This document shows positions 10,489-18,962 of a stretch of DNA of 64,000 nt, one piece after another; positions within the stretch are counted from its first letter, which is position 1; each line of letters starts with the position of its first letter. Source of the stretch: Sphingomonadales bacterium (GTDB lineage Bacteria > Pseudomonadota > Alphaproteobacteria > Sphingomonadales > Sphingomonadaceae); the NCBI GenBank assembly GCA_017309275.1, contig JAFKLT010000051.1:1-64000 (forward strand), written 5' to 3'. A program made the position numbers and the translations under genes. The notes under the pieces are model-generated. The model was not told where the DNA came from. It saw nothing but the letters and a program-made list of their open reading frames with translations, and did not search any database.

Positions 10489-10547
10489 GCTTTAGCCGTT
10501 GGTGACGCGGAGCAAGCTGACAGCCATCAAAAGCCGCGAGATCCGAA
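10484..10547 (-). promoter_or_regulatory. Conserved sulfur leader sequence (copy 2)
   Basis: Reading the minus strand, this block is the intact counterpart of 2639-2702. It contains a complete 11-codon frame (10492-10527). The two copies point towards each other and each precedes a sulfur operon, so the similarity is best explained by shared regulation rather than by a mobile element. Confidence 0.65.
10492..10527 (-). CDS. Candidate leader peptide MAVSLLRVTNG
   Basis: ATG at 10527 opens an 11-residue frame ending TAA at 10492. Its 3' eight codons, SLLRVTNG, are preserved at 2671-2694 upstream of the other sulfur operon, with one silent change. There are no Cys or Met codons after the start, so stalling by simple Cys starvation is unlikely; one Ser codon (AGC) is present. 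Short leader peptides upstream of sulfur genes are known in actinobacteria, and I recall an LLRV-type core in some of them. That likeness is from memory and untested. The ribosome site is weak. Confidence 0.45.
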   Translation of the reverse strand: MAVSLLRVTNG

Positions 10548-10606
10548 GATCTGCGAACGGGTTAGACCGCCGGTCATTTTCATGCGACGTAGAAAAACTA
10601 TCTTTG

Positions 10607-10624
10607 TCAATTAAATTGGTTGAG
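10607..10624. promoter_or_regulatory. Palindromic element shared by cysE leader and TonB receptor (copy 2)
   Basis: TCAAT-N7-GTTGA at 10607-10623, extended to ATTGGTTGAG (10615-10624), is the reverse complement of the CTCAACCAAT element at 2592. It lies between the leftward cysE leader and the rightward receptor gene (start 10658), so it could act on both. On the minus strand, TTGACA directly follows it and may be a -35 box. Confidence 0.5.
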
Positions 10625-10657
10625 TAACGTTAGGGGCAGGCAACAGGAGAAACCGCC

Positions 10658-13294
10658 ATGTCCCTCACACTCTCTCGCAAGACCACGCTTGTGCTCTCGA
10701 TCGCGCTCCTTCCGCTTCCGGCGCAGGCACTAGAAAACGACGCAACCGACGACGCATCCGACATCGTCGTCACCGGCACGCGCGTATCCGAACGCACCGC
10801 CACAACCTCGCCGGTTCCGATCGACGTCTTTCGCGGCGAGGATATCCGCGCATCGGGCTATCAGGAAACGACCGAGATTCTCCGCCAGCTTGCGCCGAGC
10901 TTCGCCTTCGCCACGCCGACGACCCCCGACGGCAACACGCATATCCACAATGCGACGCTGCGCGGTCTTTCGCCCGACGCCACGCTGGTCCTCGTCAATG
11001 GCCGGCGTCTCCACACCGCGGCATGGGTCAATACCGGCGGCACCATCGGCAAGGGGTCGACACCCACCGACCTCAACCAGATTCCCGCCGCCTCGATCGG
11101 GCGCATCGAAATCCTGCGCGACGGCGCGTCGGCACAATATGGCTCGGACGCGATCGCGGGCGTGATCAACATCCTGCTCCGCGAAGACACGGCGCTTCAT
11201 GGCTCGGCAAGCGCGGGCACGACCTATGACGGCGGCGGCGACACCTATGAAGTCTCGCTCGGCGGCGGCTTCAAGCTCGGCGACGACGGCTTCATCAACG
11301 CGACCGGCTATTATCGCGATCACAAGGCGGCGAACCGGGCCCTTCCCGACACCCGCCAATTCTATTTCGGCATCTCGCCGACCGGCACGCCCCAGGCGCT
11401 GTCCGCGCGCTATGGCGCTGGCCTTGGCCTCAATCCGCCGGGCGGCGTTGCGGGAACCACGCTCGACCCGCGCGAAGCGACGGTCGACCGCAATGTCTGG
11501 CGGTTCGCCGATCAGGGCGACATCAAGGACGCCAGCGTCATCGTCAATCTGGAGAAGCCGCTCGGCGATACGATCGAGCTTTACGGCTTCGGCGGCTACC
11601 GCGTCAGCAAGGCACATTCCAACGCATCGTTCCGCCGCGCCGGGCAGGACGAGAATGTCCGCGCCATCTACCCCAACGGCTTCCTCCCCTTCATCAACAC
11701 GAAAAGCATCGACTATTCGGGGGCTCTTGGCGTCCGCGGTGACCTGGGCGGATGGGCCTGGGATCTGTCGAGCGTCTATGGCGGCAACAGCATCGCCTAT
11801 CGTCCGACGAACACGCTGAACGCGACGCTGGGCACGAGTTCGCCGACCAGCTTCTACGCCGGCAAATTCTCGAACGCGCAGTGGACGACCAACATCACCT
11901 TCTCGCGCGATTTCGAGGCTGGTCTCGCCAATCCGATCGGCTTCGCGATCGGGGCCGAGTACCGAAAGGACTTCTACAAGATCACGCCGGGCGAGCCCGA
12001 CAGCTATGCCTATGGCCCCGCCCGGATCCTCGACGGACCCAATGCGGGCGGCGTGCCGACGATCGGATCGCAAGGCTTTGCCGGGATTCAGCCCGCCGAC
12101 GCGATCGATACCAGCCGCGATGCGATCGGCGCTTTCGTCGAGCTCGACGCCGAACCCGTCGACGGCTGGAACCTGAACCTTGCCGGCCGCTATGAGGATT
12201 ACAGCGATTTCGGCGACACGTGGAACGGTCAGGCCTCGACCCGCATCGCGCTGCCCGCGGGCTTCGCGCTGCGCGCTTCGGTCAGCACCGGCTTTCACGC
12301 GCCCTCGCTGGCCCAGCAATATTTCAGCTCGACCAGCTCGCGCACGATCGTCAACAACAACACCGGCTTTCCCGAATTCGTCCTCGTGCGAACCGCGCCC
12401 GTCGGCTCTTCACTCGCACAGGCCTTGGGCGCGCAGGATCTGAAGCCCGAAAAGGCCGTATCCTGGGGCGGCGGGCTCACCTTCGCCAGCGGCAAGCTGT
12501 CGGCATCGATCGATTATTATCACATCGATATCGACGATCAGATCGTCCTTTCGTCGAACTTCGTCGACGCGGCGGGCCGCCGCACGCTGCGCGACTATCT
12601 TGCCGCGCTGGGCATCCCAGGCGTCACGTCGGTGCGCTATTTCACCAACGCCGTCGACACGCGCACGCAAGGCGTCGACGTGACCGCCGCCTATTCGGTC
12701 GACCTGGGGAACGCGGGCCAGCTCAAGCTGACGGCCGCCTATAATTACAATGATGTCCAGATCCGGCGCCTGTCGGCTACGCCGAGCCAGATCACCGCGC
12801 TGGGGATCACCACGCCGATCTTCGACATCAACGAACAAACGCGGCTCGAACATGGTCAGCCGCGCGACAAGGTTGCGCTCGGCGCGAACTGGAAGATCGG
12901 CCCGATCAGCTTCGATATTCGCGGCACGCGCTACGGCCGTGTCGAGCAGGTCGCGCTCACCAACCAGACCGCCGCCAACGTCGCACTGATCGCGCAGGGA
13001 TCGACGCCGTTCCGCACGATCCCGACCGCGTCGGGTACGGCGGGCAATGTCGACGTGATTCAGCGCCTCAAGCCCAAATGGGTGACCGACTTCAGCTTCA
13101 CCGGACAGGTGACGCCGAACGTCACCGCGACGCTGGGCGCGAACAATATCTTCAACATCTATCCGACGAAGAATATCGCCTCGACCCCCGCGCTCACCGG
13201 CGCCGACACCTTCGGCGTCTTTCCGTACAGCGAATTTTCGCCGTTCGGATTCAGCGGTGCGTTCTACTATGCTCGTATCGGGTTCAACTTCTGA
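10658..13294 (+). CDS. TonB-dependent receptor
   Basis: This 878-residue outer-membrane receptor has a signal peptide (cleavage after P-A-Q-A, residue 24), a TonB box DIVVTG (35-40), a plug domain (N-A-T-L-R-G-L-S-P-D-A-T-L-V-L-V-N-G-R-R; R-I-E-I-L-R-D-G-A-S-A-Q-Y-G-S-D-A-I-A-G-V-I-N-I) and a long barrel ending in Phe (I-G-F-N-F). The ribosome site is AGGAG. It is divergent from the cysE unit and shares a palindrome with it, which suggests uptake of an organosulfur compound; that is inference. The next gene starts within its stop codon. Confidence 0.92.
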   Translation: MSLTLSRKTTLVLSIALLPLPAQALENDATDDASDIVVTGTRVSERTATTSPVPIDVFRGEDIRASGYQETTEILRQLAPSFAFATPTTPDGNTHIHNATLRGLSPDATLVLVNGRRLHTAAWVNTGGTIGKGSTPTDLNQIPAASIGRIEILRDGASAQYGSDAIAGVINILLREDTALHGSASAGTTYDGGGDTYEVSLGGGFKLGDDGFINATGYYRDHKAANRALPDTRQFYFGISPTGTPQALSARYGAGLGLNPPGGVAGTTLDPREATVDRNVWRFADQGDIKDASVIVNLEKPLGDTIELYGFGGYRVSKAHSNASFRRAGQDENVRAIYPNGFLPFINTKSIDYSGALGVRGDLGGWAWDLSSVYGGNSIAYRPTNTLNATLGTSSPTSFYAGKFSNAQWTTNITFSRDFEAGLANPIGFAIGAEYRKDFYKITPGEPDSYAYGPARILDGPNAGGVPTIGSQGFAGIQPADAIDTSRDAIGAFVELDAEPVDGWNLNLAGRYEDYSDFGDTWNGQASTRIALPAGFALRASVSTGFHAPSLAQQYFSSTSSRTIVNNNTGFPEFVLVRTAPVGSSLAQALGAQDLKPEKAVSWGGGLTFASGKLSASIDYYHIDIDDQIVLSSNFVDAAGRRTLRDYLAALGIPGVTSVRYFTNAVDTRTQGVDVTAAYSVDLGNAGQLKLTAAYNYNDVQIRRLSATPSQITALGITTPIFDINEQTRLEHGQPRDKVALGANWKIGPISFDIRGTRYGRVEQVALTNQTAANVALIAQGSTPFRTIPTASGTAGNVDVIQRLKPKWVTDFSFTGQVTPNVTATLGANNIFNIYPTKNIASTPALTGADTFGVFPYSEFSPFGFSGAFYYARIGFNF

Positions 13295-14430
13295 TGGTGG
13301 GCGCAATGATCGGCGAAGGTCAGGACGGCTTCAGTCGGCGCGACTGGCTGGCGGCGACCGGAATGGTCGCCGCCGCCATCGCGGCACCGACGACGTGCGG
13401 CGCGCGAACGACGGCGGCGGCGGCGCCCGTCCGCCTCAACCTCAACGAAAGCGCCTTTGGCCCCTCGCCTAGAGTGGCAAAGGCGATCGAGGCGGCGCTC
13501 GGCAACATCGCGCGCTATGTCGACCAGTCCGAAGTGGACGGGCTGGCCGAACAGATCGCGAGGCAGGAAGGCGTCGCGGCCGACCAGATCGTGATCGGAG
13601 AGGTGCTCGAACCGCTCGGCCTCTATCTCGCGCGGCAGCGCACGGGCGGCGGCAACGTCGTCTATTCGGCGCCGGGCTACACCGCGCTCGTCGATGCGGC
13701 GGCCCCGCTGGGCGGCATGGGAAAACCTGTGCCGCTCAACGAAAGGCTCGAAAACGACCTGCCCGCGCTGCTGGCGGCGATCGATGCGAACACGCTCGCG
13801 GTCAACCTCGTCAACCCGCACAACCCGTCCGGCACGGCAAACGACGCGACCGCCTTCGACCGCTTTTTGACCGAGGCGTCCGGGCGCACGCTGGTCGTCG
13901 TCGACGAGGCCTATCTCGAATATGACGACCTCGCCGGGCGCAGCGCGATCCGGCAGCTTCGCGCCGGCGCGAACATTCTGGTGTTCCGCACGCTCGCCAA
14001 GGCCTACGGCCTTGCCGGCCTGTCGATCGGTTATGCCGTTGCCCCTGCCCCGCTTGCGAAGGGCCTGCGCGATTCCGGCATCGGGGCACCGCACAGCCTC
14101 AGCCGTCTGAACCTTGCGGCGGCATCCGCAGCGCTCGGCGACCAGGCCTATATCGCGCGCGTGCGCGCCTGGACGCTCGCGGGCCGGACGCGCCTTGAAG
14201 AGGCCCTTGATGCCATCGGCCTTCAACGCACCGACAGCCGGGCGAATTTCGTCTATTTTCGGACGCCAGCGGCAGAGGCGTTCCGCGCCGAGGCCGCGAA
14301 GCGCGACATTCGCATCGGACGCGCCTTCCCGCCGCTGAACGACTGGGTGCGGATCACTGTCGGAACGCCGAACGAGGTCGCGGCGGCGATCAAGCTGATC
14401 CGTGACGTACCGCATGCGGCGGCCGGCTAG
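13294..14430 (+). CDS. Tat-signal PLP aminotransferase (HisC-like)
   Basis: The 378-residue protein is a fold-type I aminotransferase close to histidinol-phosphate aminotransferase. Visible motifs are L-N-L-N-E-S-A-F-G-P-S-P, N-P-H-N-P-S-G-T, V-V-D-E-A-Y-L-E-Y, the PLP lysine in R-T-L-A-K-A-Y-G-L-A-G-L-S-I-G-Y, and R-A-N-F-V-Y-F. It carries an N-terminal twin-arginine signal (S-R-R-D-W-L-A-A-T-G followed by an Ala-rich hydrophobic run), so a folded PLP enzyme is probably exported to the periplasm. That is unusual for aminotransferases. The ATG overlaps the receptor stop by one base (TGATG). ATG 13306 is an alternative start. The substrate is unknown. Confidence 0.82.
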   Translation: MVGAMIGEGQDGFSRRDWLAATGMVAAAIAAPTTCGARTTAAAAPVRLNLNESAFGPSPRVAKAIEAALGNIARYVDQSEVDGLAEQIARQEGVAADQIVIGEVLEPLGLYLARQRTGGGNVVYSAPGYTALVDAAAPLGGMGKPVPLNERLENDLPALLAAIDANTLAVNLVNPHNPSGTANDATAFDRFLTEASGRTLVVVDEAYLEYDDLAGRSAIRQLRAGANILVFRTLAKAYGLAGLSIGYAVAPAPLAKGLRDSGIGAPHSLSRLNLAAASAALGDQAYIARVRAWTLAGRTRLEEALDAIGLQRTDSRANFVYFRTPAAEAFRAEAAKRDIRIGRAFPPLNDWVRITVGTPNEVAAAIKLIRDVPHAAAG

Positions 14431-14548
14431 CGCCCGCGACGAGCCCGGAGGCGCTGACCAGAGCCGCCTCCTGAACGCCGCAGCCGCCGGGCTGGCGCCG
14501 TGGGGACTGTTGATCCTGGTCTTGCTGCTCGGCGGCATGGGCGGCTGA
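14414..14548 (+). CDS. Possible 44-residue membrane protein
   Basis: A frame starting inside the 3' end of the aminotransferase gene (17-nt overlap) encodes 44 residues with a charged N terminus (MRRPASARDEPGG) and one strongly hydrophobic segment (WGLLILVLLLGGMGG) at the C terminus. It could be a single-pass inner-membrane protein translated by coupling. There is no clear ribosome site, and chance is possible in GC-rich DNA. Confidence 0.4.
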   Translation: MRRPASARDEPGGADQSRLLNAAAAGLAPWGLLILVLLLGGMGG

Positions 14549-14590
14549 CCGACAAGGGGCAGCCGCCGAACCGGAACGATAAAGCGCTCG

Positions 14591-16720
14591 TCAGAAGTCG
14601 ATCGTCGCGTTCAGCAACACCCGCCGCGGTTCCTGATTGTTCGAATATTCGGCGCCATAGGCGGTAACCAGGCCATTCTGGTACGGTTGATAGCTGACGA
14701 AATCCGTGTCGAGCAGGTTATAGATCGCCGCGCCCAGCTTGAACGCCGGGGTCACTTCGAAACTGCCCCCGACATGGAAGAGCGCATAGCCCTTGTAGCT
14801 GCCAAGCGCGGTCTGCTCGACCCCGACGCCGCGAAAACGCTTCGAACGGATCTCGGTGCGCAGCCATGTGCTGATCCGATCGGTCGGCTTCCACCGCAGA
14901 TTGCCGTTGATCATGTGCTTCGGCGTGTTGACGAGCGGCAGCCCGGCTTCGGCGCCCGTCTTCTGCTCGCTTTCGGTATAGGTATAGTTGAGGCCGAGCG
15001 AGATCGCGGGGCTGAATTCGAAACGCGCCGCAACCTCCGCGCCCCGGGTCACCGCCTTGTCGACGTTGATCGACTGGGCGAACAGATCGACCAGCGGGAA
15101 ATTGCCGACGTCGACGCAGTTCGGCCGATTGGGGGCGCCGGCGAAGCTGCAGTTCGGTACGCCGACACCCGTCGCGATCTTGTCGGTGAAGTCATTGTTG
15201 AACAGCGTGACATTGCCCGAAAACAGGCCGCCGTCGTCGAAATACAGCCCGACCTCATAGCTGGTGCTCGTTTCGGGCTTCAGCCCCGGCGTACCGATGG
15301 TCGGACGCGTTCCCTGGCCGGTGAAGCCGGTGATCCCCGGCGTGATCTGGTCGAGCCGGGGCGTCTTGAACCCGCGGCTGACGCCGCCCTTCAGCGTCAC
15401 CGCATCGCTCATGTTCCACACCGCATAGGCGCGCGGCGACAGTTTGCCGCCAAAGGTTTCATGATCGTCGTAGCGCGCGCCAAGCGTGATCGCGAAGGGC
15501 TCGACAATCCGCCATTCGGTTTCGCCGAACAGCGCCCACTGGACGAACTCGTACGGATTGACCGCAACCCCGTCGACCATCTCGGCCTTCCAATATTGGC
15601 CGCCCAGCGTGACGGTGAAGGGATCGAGCGGCACGACCGCGCGACTGTCGAAGATGGTGTTCGTTGCCTTCAGCGCGCGCGGGTCGCCCGCGACCTTGCC
15701 CGGCGTGCCCGGCGGAATCGTGCGGCCAAAGGTTTCGGTGATGTTGCGCGTCAGCGTCGTGTCGAAGGTCGCGAAGCCCGCGCGCCACGTATGCGCCAGG
15801 ACATAATTGTCGCGGTGAAACTTCAGCTCGGGACCATAGCCGCCTTGCACCGTTCCCGTGCCGAGTTGCGACGTGCTGTTGTCATAGCGCTGGCGCGCGA
15901 TGTCGGCCTCGATCCAGATGTCGTGATCGGGATGCGGGGTCAGCGACAGGCGACCGCCGAGCGTATAGATGTCCGCCTGAACCGGGCTTGGGCCGCGCTT
16001 GCTGACCTCGACCGGGTTGCCGTTGGCGTCAAGATACGACAGGTCCGACGCCTCGCGGTGATAATAGCTGCCGCGCACCGACAGGCCGAGCAGATTGGGG
16101 ATCAGCGGTCCGTTCAGATAGGCGTTGCCCGAATAGATATTGCCGAAATCGCCGTCGCCCTGGATCGTCGCCTCGCCGGTGGCGGTGCCGCGCCAGCGAT
16201 CGCCGACCTTGCGCGTCACCAGGTTGATGACGCCGCCCATCGCGTCGGAGCCATAGAGGGTCGACATCGGCCCACGCACCACCTCGATCCGCTCGATCGC
16301 CGAAAAGGGCGGCAGGAAGCTGGTCGAGGTTTCGCCGAAACCGTTCGGCGTAACGTTGCCGGGCGCATTCTGGCGGCGCCCGTCGACCAGAACGAGCGTA
16401 TAGTCGCTCGGCATGCCGCGGATCGAGATGTTCAGGCCGCCCGTCTTGCCCGCGGTCTGCCCCACGTCGATGCCCTCGACGTCGACCAGCGCTTCGGCCA
16501 GACTGCCGTAACGCTTTTCCTGCAATTCCTCGCGGCTGATGACGCTGATGCTTGCGGGCGCGTCCTCGATCTTCTGTTCGTAGCCCGCGGCCGTGACGAC
16601 GATCGCGTCCTGGTCCGCCTCGTTATTGGCGGCGGCCGGCGCCGACAGGCCGATCGCCATCGCGGCCATGCAGACGCCGCCAACGACCCGAACCCGACGC
16701 ACCGCGAAAATATCCGACAT
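14591..16720 (-). CDS. TonB-dependent receptor, CirA/FepA-like (siderophore)
   Basis: The 709-residue receptor has a signal peptide (to about residue 31), a TonB box A-I-V-V-T-A (39-44), and a plug of the CirA/FepA type (N-I-S-I-R-G-M-P-S-D-Y-T-L-V-L-V-D-G-R-R; R-G-P-M-S-T-L-Y-G-S-D-A-M-G-G-V-I-N). It ends in Phe (A-T-I-D-F). The start at 16720 was preferred over the longer frame because of the signal peptide. A Fur-like box lies just upstream, and an OmpR-type two-component system is divergently encoded. This is the layout of PfeA with PfeR/PfeS in Pseudomonas, so a catecholate siderophore is the likely ligand. Confidence 0.88.
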   Translation of the reverse strand: MSDIFAVRRVRVVGGVCMAAMAIGLSAPAAANNEADQDAIVVTAAGYEQKIEDAPASISVISREELQEKRYGSLAEALVDVEGIDVGQTAGKTGGLNISIRGMPSDYTLVLVDGRRQNAPGNVTPNGFGETSTSFLPPFSAIERIEVVRGPMSTLYGSDAMGGVINLVTRKVGDRWRGTATGEATIQGDGDFGNIYSGNAYLNGPLIPNLLGLSVRGSYYHREASDLSYLDANGNPVEVSKRGPSPVQADIYTLGGRLSLTPHPDHDIWIEADIARQRYDNSTSQLGTGTVQGGYGPELKFHRDNYVLAHTWRAGFATFDTTLTRNITETFGRTIPPGTPGKVAGDPRALKATNTIFDSRAVVPLDPFTVTLGGQYWKAEMVDGVAVNPYEFVQWALFGETEWRIVEPFAITLGARYDDHETFGGKLSPRAYAVWNMSDAVTLKGGVSRGFKTPRLDQITPGITGFTGQGTRPTIGTPGLKPETSTSYEVGLYFDDGGLFSGNVTLFNNDFTDKIATGVGVPNCSFAGAPNRPNCVDVGNFPLVDLFAQSINVDKAVTRGAEVAARFEFSPAISLGLNYTYTESEQKTGAEAGLPLVNTPKHMINGNLRWKPTDRISTWLRTEIRSKRFRGVGVEQTALGSYKGYALFHVGGSFEVTPAFKLGAAIYNLLDTDFVSYQPYQNGLVTAYGAEYSNNQEPRRVLLNATIDF

Positions 16721-16736
16721 TGAAATCCCCCGATAT

Positions 16737-16751
16737 TGAGAATAATTAGCA
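16737..16751. promoter_or_regulatory. Fur-like box
   Basis: TGAGAAT-A-ATTAGCA is a 7-1-7 inverted repeat matching 12 of 14 positions of TGATAAT-N-ATTATCA. It lies 17 nt upstream of the receptor start and inside a larger inverted repeat (CCCCGA/TCGGGG at 16728 and 16755). It supports iron control of the receptor. Confidence 0.6.
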
Positions 16752-16827
16752 ATTTCGGGGCGCGGACTGGTACCAAGCCTCGGCCGGGTCAATCGCGAAT
16801 GGCGGCGCAGCGGACGGGAGCAACACT

Positions 16828-17601
16828 TTGTTACAATTGGCGACGCGCGAGCGTCCGGCACCTGCGATCGAAACGCCCGCCGTTCCGCATCATATCGTCA
16901 TCGTCGACGACGATCCCGGCGTGCGGACGCTGCTGGCGCGTGTGCTCCGCGAATGCGGTTATGACGTCACCGGCGCGGCCGATGGCGCCGAGCTGGAGGC
17001 GATCATGAACGCGCGCCAGATCGACCTGATGCTGCTCGACATCATGCTGCCCCAGCGTGACGGCTTCGAGCTGTGCCGCGACATTCGCGAACGCAGCCGC
17101 GTGCCGATCATCATGATCAGCGCGCGGGGCCAGGAAAGCGACCGCGTGCAGGGGCTCGACCTGGGCGCCGACGATTATATCGCCAAGCCCTTCGGCCGCG
17201 CCGAGGTTCTGGCGCGGGTGCGCGCCGTCCTGCGCCGCGCGGCCGATGCGCACATGCCGCTCGACGTCCCCGCAACCGCATGCTTTGCCTTCGCCGGCTG
17301 GCGCTATCACGCGCGCCGCCGCGAGCTGATCTCGCCGCTGGGCGCCGAAGTCGACCTGACCGCCGCCGAGCAGGACCTGCTGCACGCCCTCCTCCGCAAT
17401 CCGCAGCGGATGATCGGCCGCGAGCGACTTCTGGAGCTGACGCGCAGCCGCATCGCCTCGTCCACCGATCGCAGCATCGACGTCCTGATCAGCCGCCTGC
17501 GCCGCAAGCTGGGCGACGGCCGCAAGACCCGGCCGATCATCCGCACCGTACGCGGCGTCGGCTATCTGCTGGCGGCGGACGTGACCGTCACCGCCGAATG
17601 A
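16828..17601 (+). CDS. OmpR-family response regulator
   Basis: The 257-residue regulator has a receiver domain (acidic pair D-D-D in I-V-D-D-D-P-G; phospho-acceptor Asp in L-M-L-L-D-I-M-L-P; Lys in I-A-K-P-F-G) and a C-terminal winged-helix domain (S-T-D-R-S-I-D-V-L-I-S-R-L-R-R-K-L-G and R-G-V-G-Y-L-L). The start is TTG at 16828 after GGGAGC. The first 20 residues precede the receiver fold, so a later start is possible. It overlaps the kinase by 4 nt (ATGA). The probable target is the adjacent siderophore receptor. Confidence 0.88.
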   Translation: MLQLATRERPAPAIETPAVPHHIVIVDDDPGVRTLLARVLRECGYDVTGAADGAELEAIMNARQIDLMLLDIMLPQRDGFELCRDIRERSRVPIIMISARGQESDRVQGLDLGADDYIAKPFGRAEVLARVRAVLRRAADAHMPLDVPATACFAFAGWRYHARRRELISPLGAEVDLTAAEQDLLHALLRNPQRMIGRERLLELTRSRIASSTDRSIDVLISRLRRKLGDGRKTRPIIRTVRGVGYLLAADVTVTAE

Positions 17602-18914
17602 CGATCAAGTCGCTGGGCATGGTCGGGCGGATCGCGATCATCCTGATCCTGGCGCTCGGGCTGGAGCTCGCGGGCAATCTCGCGCTCGAGAAATGGCAGC
17701 AGCGCGAGCTGCTGTCAGCCGACGACAGCCGCGCGATCGCCGCCCGCCTGGTCGAGGCAGAGCGCATCGCCCTCGCCGCGCATCCCCGGGATCGCGGCCG
17801 GCTGATGCACGAGATTGCCCACAAGGGCATGACGATCAACTGGGTGCCGCGAACCGTGATTTCGGACGTCAGCCTGTCGATCCCCGGCCTTCAGACGATC
17901 CGCGGCGAGATGCTGCAACGCCTTCCCGCCGGCGGACGACGCGACCTGCGGCTGACGATCGTGCCCACCCCCGGCTCGGCGCAGCGCGACCTGCTCGGCG
18001 CGTGGCAGCTTTCCGACGGTTCCTATGTCAGCTTTCGGGTCAGCCCCTATATGGCCGCGGCGCCGCATCCCGCGACGGTCCTGCTGCTGCATCTGCTGCT
18101 GGTCACCGCCGTGCTCGGCCTCGCCATGCTGTCGGTCCACGCGCTGGTGCGTCCGTTGCGCCAGCTCGCCAGGGCCGCCGACGCCACCGGTCAGGGCCGC
18201 GCGGGCAGCTTCGCCGTCGACGGGCCGCCGGAGGTTCGCACCGTCGCCCAGGCCCTCACCGCCATGCAGAAGCGGCTGCTCGACACGATGGACGAACAGA
18301 CCAACGCGCTGGTCGCGGTGTCGCACGACCTGCGCACGCCGATCCAGCGCCTGCGGCTTCGCGCATCGCTGATCGACGATGCCGAAGCGCGCGAGGCGAT
18401 GGAGGGCGACCTGGCCGAGATGGAGACTTTCATCGAATCCACCCTCGCCTATTTCCGCACCGGCGACCCGGAGGATGCGCGGCTCGTCGATGTCGCGGCG
18501 CTCGTCTCGACGGTCGCGCACAGCGCCGCGGACCTGGGCCATGACGTCGAATATCACGGCCCGGGCGAGCTTCTGGCGACGGTGCGCCCGCTGTCGCTGA
18601 AGCGCGCGATCGCCAATCTCGTCGACAATGCGACGCGGCATGCCGGCCGTGTCGAAGTCAGGCTGGGCGCGATCGACGGCGACCGGTTTTCGATAGAGGT
18701 CGACGACGACGGCCCCGGCATCGCCTCCGCCGACCGCGCGAGGGCGCTGTTGCCGTTTCAGCGCCTGGACGATGCGCGCACGGGCCGCGTCGGCGGCGCG
18801 GGCCTGGGGCTCCCCACGACGCTGAAGGCCATGGAGATCGCGCGCGGCAGCCTGACCCTGGACACCGCCCGCATGGGCGGCCTGAAGGCCCGGATCATCC
18901 TGCCGCGCGACTGA
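17598..18914 (+). CDS. Sensor histidine kinase
   Basis: The 438-residue inner-membrane kinase has two transmembrane segments (about 8-28 and 160-180) flanking a periplasmic sensor region, then HAMP and kinase domains. The phospho-acceptor His lies in A-V-S-H-D-L-R-T-P-I-Q. The N box is N-L-V-D-N-A-T-R-H-A, G1 is D-D-D-G-P-G-I and G2 is G-G-A-G-L-G-L-P. It is the partner of the regulator it overlaps and may sense siderophore or iron status in the periplasm. Confidence 0.88.
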   Translation: MTIKSLGMVGRIAIILILALGLELAGNLALEKWQQRELLSADDSRAIAARLVEAERIALAAHPRDRGRLMHEIAHKGMTINWVPRTVISDVSLSIPGLQTIRGEMLQRLPAGGRRDLRLTIVPTPGSAQRDLLGAWQLSDGSYVSFRVSPYMAAAPHPATVLLLHLLLVTAVLGLAMLSVHALVRPLRQLARAADATGQGRAGSFAVDGPPEVRTVAQALTAMQKRLLDTMDEQTNALVAVSHDLRTPIQRLRLRASLIDDAEAREAMEGDLAEMETFIESTLAYFRTGDPEDARLVDVAALVSTVAHSAADLGHDVEYHGPGELLATVRPLSLKRAIANLVDNATRHAGRVEVRLGAIDGDRFSIEVDDDGPGIASADRARALLPFQRLDDARTGRVGGAGLGLPTTLKAMEIARGSLTLDTARMGGLKARIILPRD

Positions 18915-18919
18915 TCGGT

Positions 18920-18940
18920 CGCCGCTTCGATGGAGCGGCG
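18920..18940. terminator. Hairpin between convergent genes
   Basis: CGCCGCT and AGCGGCG form a 7-bp stem with a 7-nt loop in the 48-nt gap between the kinase stop and the convergent receptor stop. It is probably a bidirectional terminator. It lacks a long T-run. Confidence 0.45.
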
Positions 18941-18962
18941 GGAAGCGCCCGCCAAGTGCCCG

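Noticed and set aside
14687..16723. 678-residue open frame on the plus strand opposite the CirA/FepA-like receptor
   Set aside because: It is the antisense shadow of a receptor with full family motifs. Long antisense frames are common in GC-rich coding DNA. The sequence is Arg-rich and has no domain.
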